A stretch of DNA of 29,862 bases from Streptomyces roseochromogenus subsp. oscitans DS 12.976 (GTDB lineage Bacteria > Actinomycetota > Actinomycetes > Streptomycetales > Streptomycetaceae), in assembly GCF_000497445.1 (NCBI RefSeq), contig NZ_CM002285.1, positions 4,949,262-4,979,123 on the forward strand, given 5' to 3'. The position numbers and the translations under genes were made by a program. The notes beneath the pieces were generated by a model, which worked only from the letters and a program-made list of their open reading frames with translations, had not been told where the DNA came from and did no database searches. This document shows positions 1-7,932 of this stretch, piece by piece (position 1 is the stretch's first letter; every line of letters starts with the position of its first letter).

Positions 1-1
1 G

Positions 2-52
2 CCGCAGCTCGTCCAGCGCGAGCCGGCGCCGGCGGCGGGCGCCCCGGCGTGA
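2..52 (+). CDS. C-terminal end of an unknown gene (partial)
   Basis: One plus-strand frame is open from the window edge to a TGA at 50-52 and would end a protein with ...REPAPAAGAPA. The Ala/Pro-rich tail and G/C third positions fit a Streptomyces C-terminus, and the next 265 bases look like a promoter and leader region. Only 16 codons are visible, so neither family nor function can be named and another frame cannot be excluded. Confidence 0.35.
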   Translation, partial: PQLVQREPAPAAGAPA

Positions 53-130
53 GCGGCCGGGCCGGAGTGGATCCGGGTACCGGAACGGACCTGGCCAGAT
101 GAGGTGCGACCTGCGGCTATGAGGCTCGGT

Positions 131-317
131 TTGCCTTCAGGGGTGGTGAGTGCGTATGGTGGTAGATCGTTTGATCCCATTTGCCCGGCGCCACCACAGA
201 GCGCGCCGTGTGGCGCGTACTCTCCTTTGCCGTGGCGGACCGCATTGAGGCGGTCGTGAGCGAATCACGGAGTTGACGGGCGCGTGCCGAAGAGACTCCG
301 GAAGGTTTCGCATTCGC
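131..317 (+). promoter_or_regulatory. Promoter and long 5' leader of the DEAD-box helicase
   Basis: A plausible sigma70-type promoter is TTGCCT (131-136), 18 bases, then TATGGT (155-160). It would give a leader of roughly 150 nt before the ATG at 318. The leader holds a small hairpin (CGCGCC 202-207, loop GTGT, GGCGCG 212-217). Long structured leaders are common on cold-induced or autoregulated RNA helicase mRNAs, so post-transcriptional control is a reasonable inference. I do not recognise a named RNA family here. Confidence 0.4.
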
Positions 318-2507
318 ATGTCCGTGTCCAGTACTGACCAGTTCGTCGTGTCCGAGAACGAGTTCAACGATCTCAACGAGATCGACCAGCTCGACAAGGA
401 TCTCACCGACGTGACGACCGAGGTCACCGAGGCCCCCGAGGCCGCTGACACCACCCCCCAGTCCCCCCAGATCACCTTCTCCGACCTCGGCCTGCCCGAG
501 GGCGTCGTGCGCAAGCTCGCGCAGAACGGTGTGACGACCCCCTTCCCGATCCAGGCCGCGACCATCCCGGACGCCCTGGTCGGCAAGGACATCCTCGGCC
601 GTGGCCGCACCGGCTCCGGCAAGACCCTCTCCTTCGGTCTGCCGACCCTGGCCACGCTGGCCGGCGGCCGCACCGAGAAGAAGCGGCCGCGTGCCGTGAT
701 CCTCACGCCGACCCGTGAGCTGGCCATGCAGGTGGCCGACGCCCTGCAGCCCTACGGCGACGTCCTCGGCCTGAAGATGAAGGTCGTCTGCGGCGGTACG
801 TCGATGGGCAACCAGATCTACGCCCTGGAGCGCGGTGTCGACATCCTCGTCGCCACGCCCGGCCGTCTGCGCGACATCATCAACCGCGGCGCCTGCTCGC
901 TCGAGGACGTGCAGATCGCCGTCCTGGACGAGGCCGACCAGATGTCCGACCTGGGCTTCCTGCCCGAGGTCACCGAGCTGCTGGACCAGGTCCCGGCGGG
1001 CGGCCAGCGCATGCTCTTCTCCGCCACGATGGAGAACGAGATCCAGACCCTCGTCGACCGTTACCTGAACAGCCCCGTCTCCCACGAGGTGGACGCGGCC
1101 CAGGGCGCTGTCACGACGATGTCCCACCACATCCTCATCGTGAAGCCCAAGGACAAGGCGCCGGTCACCGCCGCGATCGCCTCCCGCAAGGGCCGCACGA
1201 TCATCTTCGTCCGCACCCAGCTGGGCGCCGACCGCGTCGCCGAGCAGCTGCGCGACGCCGGCGTGAAGGCCGACGCGCTGCACGGCGGCATGACCCAGGG
1301 CGCCCGCACCCGCACGCTGGCCGACTTCAAGGACGGTTACGTCAACGTCCTGGTCGCCACCGACGTCGCCGCCCGCGGTATCCACGTCGACGGCATCGAC
1401 CTGGTCCTGAACGTGGACCCGGCCGGTGACCACAAGGACTACCTGCACCGCGCCGGCCGTACGGCGCGTGCGGGCCGTACCGGCACGGTCGTATCGCTCT
1501 CCCTCCCGCACCAGCGGCGCCAGATCTTCCGCCTGATGGAGGACGCCGGCGTCGACGCGGCCCGCCACATCATCCAGGGCGGTGCCGCCTTCGACCCGGA
1601 GGTCGCCGAGATCACCGGCGCCCGCTCCATGACCGAGGTCCAGGCCGAGTCCGCGGGCAACGCCGCCCAGCAGGCCGAGCGCGAGGTCGCCCAGCTCACC
1701 AAGCAGCTGGAGCGCGCCCAGCGCCGCGCCGCCGAGCTGCGCGAGGAGGCCGACCGGCTGGTCGGCCGGGTCGCCCGCGAGCGCGGCGAGGACCCGGAGA
1801 CCGCGGTGGCCGAGGCCCAGGCGACGGCCGCGGAGGAGCTGGCGGTCGCCGAGGCCGCTGCCGCCGCCGAGAAGCGGGCCGAGCGCGAGGAGCGCCCGGC
1901 GGCTTCGGCGCCGTACGAGCGCCGGGAGCGGCGGAGCTTCGACCGGGACCGTGACGACCGTGGTGGCCGTGGTTTCGAGCGCCGTGACGAGCGTCGCCCG
2001 TTCGACCGCGACCGTGGCTTCGAGCGTCGCGACGACCGTGGCGGCCGTACCTTCGAGCGGCGTGACGACCGGCGCGACGAGCGTGGTGGCCGTGGTTTCG
2101 AGCGCCGTGACGAGCGTCGCCCGTTCGACCGCGACCGGGGTGGCGACCGTCCGTTCAACCGCGACCGGCGTGACGACCGCGGCGGTTTCGAGCGGCGTGA
2201 CGAGCGTGGTGGCCGTGGTTTCGAGCGGCGTGACGAGCGTCGCCCGTTCGACCGCGACCGCAACGACCGCGGTGGCCGTACCTTCGAGCGGCGTGACGAC
2301 CGCCGTGACGACCGTGGCGGCTTCCGCCGGGACGAGCGCGGCGGCCACCGGGGCAGCGACCGCCCCTTCAACCGCGACCGCCGCGACGACCGCCCGGGCT
2401 TCCGGTCTGCCGGCCACGAGCGCCCCTACGGCCGCCGTGACGACCACCGTGGCACCGGCTCCTTCGGCCGCCGCGAGGACAAGCCGCGCTGGAAGCGCAA
2501 CGGCTGA
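318..2507 (+). CDS. DEAD-box ATP-dependent RNA helicase with Arg-rich repeat tail
   Basis: A 729-residue protein that unwinds RNA using ATP, probably in ribosome assembly or cold adaptation. The helicase motifs are in order: Q motif TTPFPIQ (about 73-79), motif I GRTGSGKT (96-103), PTREL (131-135), TPGR (180-183), DEAD (204-207), SAT (235-237), then VATDVAARGIH and HRAGRTARAGRTG in the second RecA domain. A Glu/Ala-rich coiled-coil stretch follows, and then about 190 residues of repeated FERRDERRPFDRDRG-like units, an RNA-binding tail of RGG/RD type. The ATG at 318 is chosen over one at 273 because the family begins close to this MSVSSTDQF sequence. A strong terminator follows the gene at once. 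The exact subfamily (RhlE, CsdA) is not decided. Confidence 0.93.
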   Translation: MSVSSTDQFVVSENEFNDLNEIDQLDKDLTDVTTEVTEAPEAADTTPQSPQITFSDLGLPEGVVRKLAQNGVTTPFPIQAATIPDALVGKDILGRGRTGSGKTLSFGLPTLATLAGGRTEKKRPRAVILTPTRELAMQVADALQPYGDVLGLKMKVVCGGTSMGNQIYALERGVDILVATPGRLRDIINRGACSLEDVQIAVLDEADQMSDLGFLPEVTELLDQVPAGGQRMLFSATMENEIQTLVDRYLNSPVSHEVDAAQGAVTTMSHHILIVKPKDKAPVTAAIASRKGRTIIFVRTQLGADRVAEQLRDAGVKADALHGGMTQGARTRTLADFKDGYVNVLVATDVAARGIHVDGIDLVLNVDPAGDHKDYLHRAGRTARAGRTGTVVSLSLPHQRRQIFRLMEDAGVDAARHIIQGGAAFDPEVAEITGARSMTEVQAESAGNAAQQAEREVAQLTKQLERAQRRAAELREEADRLVGRVARERGEDPETAVAEAQATAAEELAVAEAAAAAEKRAEREERPAASAPYERRERRSFDRDRDDRGGRGFERRDERRPFDRDRGFERRDDRGGRTFERRDDRRDERGGRGFERRDERRPFDRDRGGDRPFNRDRRDDRGGFERRDERGGRGFERRDERRPFDRDRNDRGGRTFERRDDRRDDRGGFRRDERGGHRGSDRPFNRDRRDDRPGFRSAGHERPYGRRDDHRGTGSFGRREDKPRWKRNG
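1930..2400 (+). repeat. Intragenic tandem repeats coding the Arg/Asp/Gly-rich tail
   Basis: Within the helicase gene, blocks such as TTCGAGCGCCGTGACGAGCG and CGCCCGTTCGACCGCGACCG recur many times with small changes. They encode FERRDER and RPFDRDR units. The low complexity keeps other frames open (for example 1951-2547 plus and 1439-2371 minus), but these are side effects of the repeat and not genes. Copy number in such tails tends to vary between strains. Confidence 0.85.
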
Positions 2508-2548
2508 CGCAGCGCTGACGCAGGGTGAGCACTGCCGAGTGATCTGAG

Positions 2549-2586
2549 AAGGGCCCGTACGACGAGACGTCGTACGGGCCCTTTTT
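2549..2586 (+). terminator. Rho-independent terminator after the helicase
   Basis: A perfect 16-bp stem (2549-2564 pairing with 2568-2583) with loop AGA is followed by a T run to 2585. It is a textbook intrinsic terminator and lies 41 bases after the helicase stop. Confidence 0.93.
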
Positions 2587-2593
2587 GGCCATA

Positions 2594-2611
2594 GCGTGAC
2601 GCATGTCACGC
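2594..2611. promoter_or_regulatory. Inverted repeat upstream of the permease
   Basis: GCGTGAC-GCAT-GTCACGC is a perfect 7-bp inverted repeat 26 bases before the permease ATG, right behind the helicase terminator. Its position suits an operator for a dimeric regulator. No regulator is encoded next to it, so the binding protein is unknown. Confidence 0.4.
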
Positions 2612-2636
2612 CCCCGGGGAGGGAATTGCTGGGGGC

Positions 2637-4151
2637 ATGACAGATGACGCGAGAGTGAGCGAGGCACATACGCCGTCGGACGAGGAACGGCTGGCCCAGC
2701 TCGGCTACACCCAGGTCCTCGCCCGCCGGATGTCGGCGTTCTCGAACTACGCCGTCTCCTTCACGATCATCTCGGTGCTGTCCGGCTGTCTTACGCTGTA
2801 TCTCTTCGGCATGACCACCGGCGGGCCCGCCGTGATCACCTGGGGCTGGGTGGCGGTGGGCCTGATGACGCTGTTCGTCGGCCTGTCGATGGCCGAGATC
2901 TGCTCGGCGTATCCCACCTCGGCCGGCCTGTACTTCTGGGCCCACCGCCTGGCACCGCCCCGCTCGGCGGCGGCCTGGGCCTGGTTCACCGGCTGGTTCA
3001 ACGTACTTGGCCAGGTGGCGGTGACGGCCGGCATCGACTTCGGCGCGGCGTCCTTCCTGGGCGCCTACCTGAACCTCCAGTTCGACTTCGAGGTGACCCC
3101 CGGCCGCACGGTCCTCCTCTTCGCCGCGATCCTGCTCCTGCACGGCCTGCTGAACACCTTCGGCGTGCGTATCGTCGCGTTCCTGAACAACGTGAGCGTG
3201 TGGTGGCATGTGCTGGGCGTGGCGGTGATCGTCGGCGCGCTCGCCTTCGTCCCTGGCCACCACCAGTCGGCGACGTTCGTCTTCACGAAGTTCGTGAACG
3301 GAACGGGCTGGGGCAGTGGCGCGTACGTCGTCCTCCTGGGCCTCCTGATGGCCCAGTACACCTTCACCGGCTACGACGCCTCCGCCCATATGACCGAGGA
3401 GACCCACGACGCGTCCACGGCGGGCCCGAAGGGCATAGTCCGCTCGATCTGGACGTCCTGGATAGCCGGCTTCGTGCTCCTCCTGGGCTTCACGTTCGCC
3501 ATCCAGTCGTACGACAGGGAACTCGCGTCCCCGACCGGCGCGCCCCCGGCCCAGATCCTCCTGGACGCGCTCGGCGCCACGACCGGCAAACTCCTCCTGC
3601 TGGTGGTGATCGGCGCGCAGCTCTTCTGCGGGATGGCGTCGGTGACGGCCAACAGCCGCATGATCTACGCCTTTTCCCGCGACGGCGCGCTGCCCTTCTC
3701 CCGCGTCTGGCACACGGTCAGCCCGCGCACCCGCACCCCCGTGGCGGCGGTCTGGCTGGCCGCGCTGGGCGCCCTGGCCCTCGGCCTCCCCTACCTGATC
3801 AACTCGACGGCGTACGCGGCGGTGACGTCGATCGCGGTCATCGGCCTGTACATCGCGTACGTCATCCCGACCTTCCTGCGGGTCCGCAAGGGTGCGGCCT
3901 TCGCCCCGGGGCCGTGGCACCTGGGCCGCTGCTCGGGCCCGATCGGGGTCGTCTCCGTCGGCTGGGTCGTCCTGATCACGATCCTCTTCATGCTCCCGCA
4001 GGTCTCCCCGGTCACCTGGAAGACCTTCAACTACGCCCCCGTCGCCGTCCTGGTCGTCCTGGGCTTCGCCACGACCTGGTGGCTGGCCTCGGCCCGCCAC
4101 TGGTTCCTCGACGGGGCGCGCGCCGCGACCCCGGAACCGGTCGAAAACTGA
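2637..4151 (+). CDS. APC-family amino acid permease
   Basis: A 504-residue polytopic membrane protein that should import an amino acid or amine by proton symport. A hydrophilic start of about 30 residues is followed by roughly 12 hydrophobic helices. The first carries the discontinuous-helix signature around GCLTLYLFG..TGGPAVITWGW (50-71), and FTGYDASAHMTEET typical of the GABA/BAT1-type amino acid permeases lies mid-protein. The gene stands alone between the helicase terminator and tRNA-Lys, so context does not reveal the substrate. GABA, choline or basic amino acids are all possible. The ATG at 2637 gives the family's usual length; a GGAGGG lies a little far upstream (about 14 nt). Confidence 0.9.
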   Translation: MTDDARVSEAHTPSDEERLAQLGYTQVLARRMSAFSNYAVSFTIISVLSGCLTLYLFGMTTGGPAVITWGWVAVGLMTLFVGLSMAEICSAYPTSAGLYFWAHRLAPPRSAAAWAWFTGWFNVLGQVAVTAGIDFGAASFLGAYLNLQFDFEVTPGRTVLLFAAILLLHGLLNTFGVRIVAFLNNVSVWWHVLGVAVIVGALAFVPGHHQSATFVFTKFVNGTGWGSGAYVVLLGLLMAQYTFTGYDASAHMTEETHDASTAGPKGIVRSIWTSWIAGFVLLLGFTFAIQSYDRELASPTGAPPAQILLDALGATTGKLLLLVVIGAQLFCGMASVTANSRMIYAFSRDGALPFSRVWHTVSPRTRTPVAAVWLAALGALALGLPYLINSTAYAAVTSIAVIGLYIAYVIPTFLRVRKGAAFAPGPWHLGRCSGPIGVVSVGWVVLITILFMLPQVSPVTWKTFNYAPVAVLVVLGFATTWWLASARHWFLDGARAATPEPVEN

Positions 4152-4261
4152 CCATCCCACCCCCTACTCCCCCTCCGAACCCCGCCCGACGTGGCCGGGT
4201 CACCGATACCCGATCGGAGACCCGGCCTCGTCCGGCTATGCTCGGACAGGCAACATCGCCT

Positions 4262-4334
4262 GGGCCCTTAGCTCAATTGGCAGAGCAGTGGACTTTTAAT
4301 CCATTGGTTGTGGGTTCGAGTCCCACAGGGCCTA
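4262..4334 (+). tRNA. tRNA-Lys (anticodon TTT)
   Basis: A full cloverleaf can be drawn: acceptor GGGCCCT pairs with AGGGCCT (the first pair is G-U), D-arm GCTC..GAGC, anticodon loop CTTTTAA within a GTGGA/TCCAT stem, T-arm GTGGG-TTCGAGT-CCCAC, discriminator A. CCA is not encoded. It is transcribed rightwards after the permease. Confidence 0.96.
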
Positions 4335-4453
4335 CGGATACGGAGGCGGGGTCACCCCCTCTGACCTGCTGTGCGGCGCTCGGGTCGACTTCGGTCGGCT
4401 CGGGCGCTGACTCGTTTCGGGGTCTTGCGCGAGCGATGCGTGAGCGGATGTGC

Positions 4454-5347
4454 TCAGCTCCGGCAGCCGCAGCCCGAAGCGCTCTTGGCTTCCGTGACGG
4501 TCAGGGTGGGGCCGGCTGAGGTTTCGGACGGAGTGCAGCAGGCGGTGACGCCGCAGCAGGCGCCGTCCGAGTTCCTTGCCTCGGAGTTCGCGTCCGAGGT
4601 GGTGGGCTTGGTGGCGCGGACGATGGCGGAGTGCATGCCGTCCGCGACGGGGTGCGTCGGGGTGATCTCGACGTCCGTGAACCCGGCTGCTTCCAGGCCC
4701 GCCCGGTATTCGGAGAAGGACAGCGCGCCGGCGATGCAGCCGACGTAGTCACCGCGCTCGGCACGCTGTTCGGGGGTGAGTGCGTCGTCGGCGACGACGT
4801 CCGAGACGCCGATACGGCCGCCGGGCCGGAGGACCCGGAAGGTCTCTGCGAAGACGGCGGGCTTGTCGACGGACAGGTTGATCACGCAGTTGGAGATGAC
4901 GACGTCGATGGTGTTCGCCGGGAGGGGGATGGCCTCGATGGTGCCCTTCAGGAACTCGACATTCCTGGCGCCTGCCTTCTCGGCGTTGGCCAGGGCCAGG
5001 GCGAGCATCTCCTCGGTCATGTCCAGTCCGTACGCCTTGCCGGCCGGGCCGACGCGGCGGGCGGAGAGCAGGACGTCGATGCCGCCGCCGGAGCCGAGGT
5101 CGAGGACGCGTTCGCCTTCGCGGAGTTCGGCGACGGCGGTCGGGTTGCCGCAGCCGAGGGAGGCAGCGACCGCCTCGGCGGGCAGCGCGGCGCGTTCGTC
5201 GGCGGCGTAGAGGGTGGAGCCGAAGTTCTCGTCCACCTCGACGGGCTGCGGCCCGCAACATGCGGAGCCGCCTTCGGTGACCTTGACGGCTGCGGCGGCA
5301 TACCGTTCGCGGACGGTTTCACGCAGGTCGGTGGACTGCTCGCTCAT
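4454..5347 (-). CDS. arsM: Arsenite S-adenosylmethionine methyltransferase
   Basis: A 297-residue cytosolic enzyme that methylates As(III) with SAM to methylated arsenicals. The Rossmann SAM motif VLDLGSGGGID is at about 81-91. The family's conserved cysteines are present: CC at 30-31, C66 in SLGCGNP, C154 in SNCVINL and C204 in GCIAGA; the last three correspond to the As-binding triad of characterised ArsM. The C-terminus adds further CC and CGC clusters (ACCGVTACC, SGCGC), which may bind arsenic or be ornamental. The ATG at 5347 follows a good AGGAG 7 nt away; an upstream in-frame ATG has none. It is divergent from arsR over a shared 106-bp promoter region. Confidence 0.92.
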   Translation of the reverse strand: MSEQSTDLRETVRERYAAAAVKVTEGGSACCGPQPVEVDENFGSTLYAADERAALPAEAVAASLGCGNPTAVAELREGERVLDLGSGGGIDVLLSARRVGPAGKAYGLDMTEEMLALALANAEKAGARNVEFLKGTIEAIPLPANTIDVVISNCVINLSVDKPAVFAETFRVLRPGGRIGVSDVVADDALTPEQRAERGDYVGCIAGALSFSEYRAGLEAAGFTDVEITPTHPVADGMHSAIVRATKPTTSDANSEARNSDGACCGVTACCTPSETSAGPTLTVTEAKSASGCGCRS

Positions 5348-5392
5348 GGCTTCACTCCTGGGTGGCGGGGCATGGCGGTGCCCTGGAACGGC

Positions 5393-5446
5393 TTGTATTG
5401 ACGTGTGTTGATACAACCTTGCGCGCTGGATCGAAAGACGTCAACA
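5393..5446. promoter_or_regulatory. arsM/arsR divergent promoter with inverted repeats
   Basis: Between the two starts lies TTGTAT (5393-5398) ... ATACAA (5411-5416), a 6-bp inverted repeat with 12 bases between. A second inverted pair is TTGACG (5398-5403) and CGTCAA (5441-5446). TTGA/TCAA half-sites are typical of ArsR/SmtB operators, so ArsR probably binds here and represses both directions until As(III) arrives. The exact -10 and -35 boxes are not clear. Confidence 0.55.
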
Positions 5447-5453
5447 TAGAGGC

Positions 5454-5825
5454 ATGTCGAAGCAAGAGCTTGAGGTGGTCGGCCAGAACGCCACCTGCTG
5501 CCAGGGCCTGGCCGGCGCGCCGCTGGACGAGGAACGTGCCTCGGAGCTGGCGAAGGTTTTCAAGGCGCTGGGTGATCCGGTCCGGCTGCGGTTGCTGTCG
5601 ATGATCGCCTCGCGGGAGGGCGGCGAGGTCTGCGTGTGCGAGATGACGCCCGCCTTCGACCTCTCCCAGCCGACGATCTCCCACCACCTCAAGCTGCTGA
5701 GGCAGGCCGGCCTGATCGACTGCGAGCGCCGCGGCACCTGGGTGTACTACTGGGTGCTGCCCGGCGCCCTGGACCGGCTCGCCGCCTTCCTGACCACCCC
5801 GCGGACCACCGGAGTGCCGGCGTGA
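5454..5825 (+). CDS. arsR: ArsR-family arsenite-responsive repressor
   Basis: A 123-residue winged-helix repressor. The core runs FKALGDPVRLRLLSMI then DLSQPTISHHLKLLRQAGLI (recognition helix) and a wing ERRGTWVYYWV. Cysteines are C15-C16 near the N-terminus and C60-C62 in EVCVCEM. An N-terminal CC pair joined with a cysteine of the DNA-binding core is the As(III) site described for the Corynebacterium glutamicum ArsR, so the same chemistry is likely. The stop overlaps the next gene's GTG by 3 bases, indicating translational coupling within an arsR-aqpS-arsC operon. Confidence 0.93.
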   Translation: MSKQELEVVGQNATCCQGLAGAPLDEERASELAKVFKALGDPVRLRLLSMIASREGGEVCVCEMTPAFDLSQPTISHHLKLLRQAGLIDCERRGTWVYYWVLPGALDRLAAFLTTPRTTGVPA

Positions 5826-6556
5826 CGGTGCCCCTCGGCCGCCGCGTCGCCGCCGAGGCGGTGGGGACCGGGTTGCTCGTGGCCGTGGTCGTGGGTTCCG
5901 GCATCCAGGCGACCGAGCTGTCGCACGACGTCGGCGTGCAGTTGCTGGCCAATTCACTGGCCACCGTCTTCGGCCTGGGCGTGCTGATCACGCTGCTCGG
6001 GCCGGTCTCGGGAGCACACTTCAACCCCGCCGTCACCCTGACGGCCTGGCTCACGGGCCGCCGCGCCGGGACCGGTCCGGCCCTTCGTGAGGTGGCCGCG
6101 TACGTTTCCGCGCAGGTGGCCGGAGCGATCGGTGGCGCGGTCCTGGCCGACGCCATGTTCGCAAGGCCCCTGGTCAAGTTCTCCACCCACGACCGCTCCG
6201 CCGGCCACCTGTGGCTCGGTGAGGTCGTCGCCACAGCCGGGCTGATCCTGCTGATCTTCGGCCTCGACCGGATCGGCCGCGCCTCGCTCGCCCCGGCGGC
6301 GGTGGCCTCCTACATCGGGGCCGCCTACTGGTTCACCTCCTCCACGTCGTTCGCGAACCCGGCGGTGACCATCGGCCGCGCCTTCACCGACACCTTCGCC
6401 GGGATCGCCCCCGCCTCGCTCGTCCCGTTCATCGCGGCCCAGTTGGTTGGCGCCGCGCTCGGGCTGGGCGCCGTGGCGATGGTGTACGGACGTCCTGCCC
6501 ATAGGGCAGACGATGTCGTCGTCCCGCACGGCGAGCCTGAACTCGCCTCCTCCTGA
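5822..6556 (+). CDS. MIP-family aquaglyceroporin of an ars operon (AqpS-like)
   Basis: A 244-residue channel with six membrane helices and two half-helices bearing the NPA boxes HFNPAVT (NPA 68-70) and FANPAVTIGRAFTD (NPA 179-181). In the Sinorhizobium meliloti ars operon the AqpS channel lets As(III) formed by ArsC flow out. The same position here, between arsR and arsC with no ArsB or Acr3 gene, implies that role. The GTG start overlaps the arsR stop (GTGA) and a GTG start is the only one giving the normal MIP N-terminus. An ordinary glycerol or water channel is less likely from context. Confidence 0.88.
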   Translation: MTVPLGRRVAAEAVGTGLLVAVVVGSGIQATELSHDVGVQLLANSLATVFGLGVLITLLGPVSGAHFNPAVTLTAWLTGRRAGTGPALREVAAYVSAQVAGAIGGAVLADAMFARPLVKFSTHDRSAGHLWLGEVVATAGLILLIFGLDRIGRASLAPAAVASYIGAAYWFTSSTSFANPAVTIGRAFTDTFAGIAPASLVPFIAAQLVGAALGLGAVAMVYGRPAHRADDVVVPHGEPELASS

Positions 6557-6584
6557 CCTCCCTCCGCCCGCAAGGACACCCGCC

Positions 6585-7010
6585 ATGACCACTGCCGCCC
6601 CGCGGCCCTCCGTGCTGTTCGTCTGCGTCCACAACGCCGGCCGCTCCCAGATGGGCGCCGCCTTCCTCACCCACCTCGCAGGGGACGCCGTCGAGGCGCG
6701 CTCGGCCGGCTCCGCACCTGCCGACGCCGTCAACCCGGCGGTGGTGCAGGCCATGAAGGAGGTCGGCATCGACGTCTCCGCCGAAACGCCGAAGATCCTC
6801 ACCACCGAGGCCGTACAGTCCTCCGACGTGGTGATCACGATGGGCTGCGGGGACACCTGCCCCGTCTTCCCTGGCAAGCGATACCTGGACTGGCAGCTCG
6901 ATGACCCGGCGGGCCAGGGTGTGGACGCCGTGCGGCCGATCCGGGACGAGATCGAGCGGCGAGTGCGCGCTCTGCTGGCCGAGTTCGGGATTCCTGCGGC
7001 ATCGGCCTGA
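6585..7010 (+). CDS. arsC: Arsenate reductase, low-MW phosphatase fold
   Basis: A 141-residue enzyme that reduces As(V) to As(III). The P-loop is CVHNAGRSQ (C14 nucleophile, R20), with CGDTCP (C88, C92) and the DWQLDDP general-acid loop (acid probably D107). The family divides into thioredoxin-coupled and mycothiol-coupled types. In an actinomycete, coupling to mycothiol/mycoredoxin is plausible, but the CGDTC pair also fits the thioredoxin type and I cannot decide. The ATG at 6585 has AAGGA 9 nt upstream. It is the last gene of the arsR operon. Confidence 0.92.
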   Translation: MTTAAPRPSVLFVCVHNAGRSQMGAAFLTHLAGDAVEARSAGSAPADAVNPAVVQAMKEVGIDVSAETPKILTTEAVQSSDVVITMGCGDTCPVFPGKRYLDWQLDDPAGQGVDAVRPIRDEIERRVRALLAEFGIPAASA

Positions 7011-7147
7011 GCCGGCACCAGGGTCGGCTCGACTGCCTGGAGAAGTTCCAAAGCCTGCTCGACTGGGTCGGCTGACGGCCGACCAGCCAGGGCCCGGTCG
7101 ATACGGAGATCCCAGACCGAGGTTTGGCGCCGTCGATCGGGCGGGGG

Positions 7148-7447
7148 CTACTCGTGGCCTCTGGACTTCCGGCGGGTCGCTGCGTGGATGGCCTGGGTGT
7201 ACGGGGTGTCCGCGGCGCGTGTTTCCGGGTCGAGGTCGTTGAAAGGGATCAGGGCCTTGTGGTCGCTGTTCACCGTCTGTATCCAGGCGCACCAGGCGTT
7301 GTGGACGTCCTCGTCGGTCACCTGGTCTCCCTTGGCCAGCAGGAGGACGGCGTAGAGGCGGAACAGGTCGTCGGAGTCCGCGGGGGGCTTCGCGTGCGGG
7401 GGCAGGCAGGAGCGGATGAGGGCGGCGAGGGAGTCCAGGTAGGTCAC
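7148..7447 (-). CDS. Small protein resembling a RyR-like domain, last gene of cassette
   Basis: A 99-residue soluble protein starting at GTG (VTYLDSLAALI...), coupled by a 4-base GTGA overlap to the gene before it. A helix-rich N-terminus is followed by EDVHNAWCAWIQ...HKALIPFNDLDPETRAADTPY. The spacing of H-x2-W, H-x2-L-x-P-F/Y, L and D recalls the RyR domain (eHerW...HP.LvPYeeL...kd), which Aravind and colleagues linked to nucleotide-sensing conflict systems. It may belong to an actinobacterial DUF (possibly the one numbered 7701), but I recall this only loosely. Role inferred: ligand-sensing or regulatory partner of the two membrane proteins. Confidence 0.72.
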   Translation of the reverse strand: MTYLDSLAALIRSCLPPHAKPPADSDDLFRLYAVLLLAKGDQVTDEDVHNAWCAWIQTVNSDHKALIPFNDLDPETRAADTPYTQAIHAATRRKSRGHE

Positions 7448-7932
7448 ACGGACAGTGTGCCCCCGAACAGGATCAGGTGCGCCACGGCGAACACGAGGGG
7501 GACGATCCGCTCGGAGGTGCCCAGCTCCGCGTAGCGTGCGCGCCGGCCGGGAAACGGATCCCGCTTGAGTATGTCCCACTCGTCGGCCATGAGCCGAGCG
7601 GCGAGGTGGTCCTCCAGCCTGTGGATGACCTGGAACTTCGCGCTGTTCAGGTCTCGGTAGCTGCGTAGTTGCATCCACCATGCGCCGGACAGGGTGATGC
7701 CCGCCAGAGCCACGGCGAGCGGCACCCACCAGGGAGACCGCGACAGACTGGGGGAGCCGAAGGCGACCAGGGTCACCAGGGTCGACTGCACCGACAGGAA
7801 GAAGGCGTTGGCGGTGCCTCGGCGAGCGGAGACCCGGTCGGCCATCTCCACGGCGAGTTTGTACAGCTCCAGTATCTCCGGCTGTTGGTCCAGTGTGTCC
7901 GGCTGCCGGTCCGGCTCAGGGGGCGTCGTCAC
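7444..7932 (-). CDS. RipA/SLATT-like membrane protein
   Basis: A 162-residue protein with a cytoplasmic start, hydrophobic helices at about 42-60 and 67-86, a polar segment RSYRDLNSAKFQVIHRLEDHL, and a third helix at about 141-158. The layout ELYKLAVEMADRVSARRGTANAFFLSVQ + 2 TM + YRDLN..KF.VI..LE is, to my recollection, that of proteins annotated as RipA-family octameric membrane proteins. They resemble the SLATT membrane effectors of nucleotide-activated systems. The GTG start lies inside the end of the upstream gene (17-base overlap) and the stop overlaps the downstream start, so all three are translated together. Oligomeric membrane pore is an inference. Confidence 0.78.
   Translation of the reverse strand: MTTPPEPDRQPDTLDQQPEILELYKLAVEMADRVSARRGTANAFFLSVQSTLVTLVAFGSPSLSRSPWWVPLAVALAGITLSGAWWMQLRSYRDLNSAKFQVIHRLEDHLAARLMADEWDILKRDPFPGRRARYAELGTSERIVPLVFAVAHLILFGGTLSV

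Noticed and set aside
1951..2547. Val/Ala/Thr/Ser-rich plus-strand frame inside the helicase tail
   Set aside because: It is an alternative frame of the repeat region and exists only because the repeats avoid stops there.
117..4160. Very long minus-strand open frame opposite the helicase and permease
   Set aside because: It is the shadow of two well-recognised genes on the other strand in high-GC DNA; its protein is low complexity and matches no family.
4262..4334. tRNA-Lys as an integration site for the accessory region
   Set aside because: I found no second copy of the tRNA 3' end downstream and no integrase gene in the window.
7011..7076. Short frame after arsC reading RLDCLEKFQSLLDWVG then stop
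   Set aside because: It looks somewhat protein-like and may be a tiny gene remnant, but it is too short to tell from chance and has no start.
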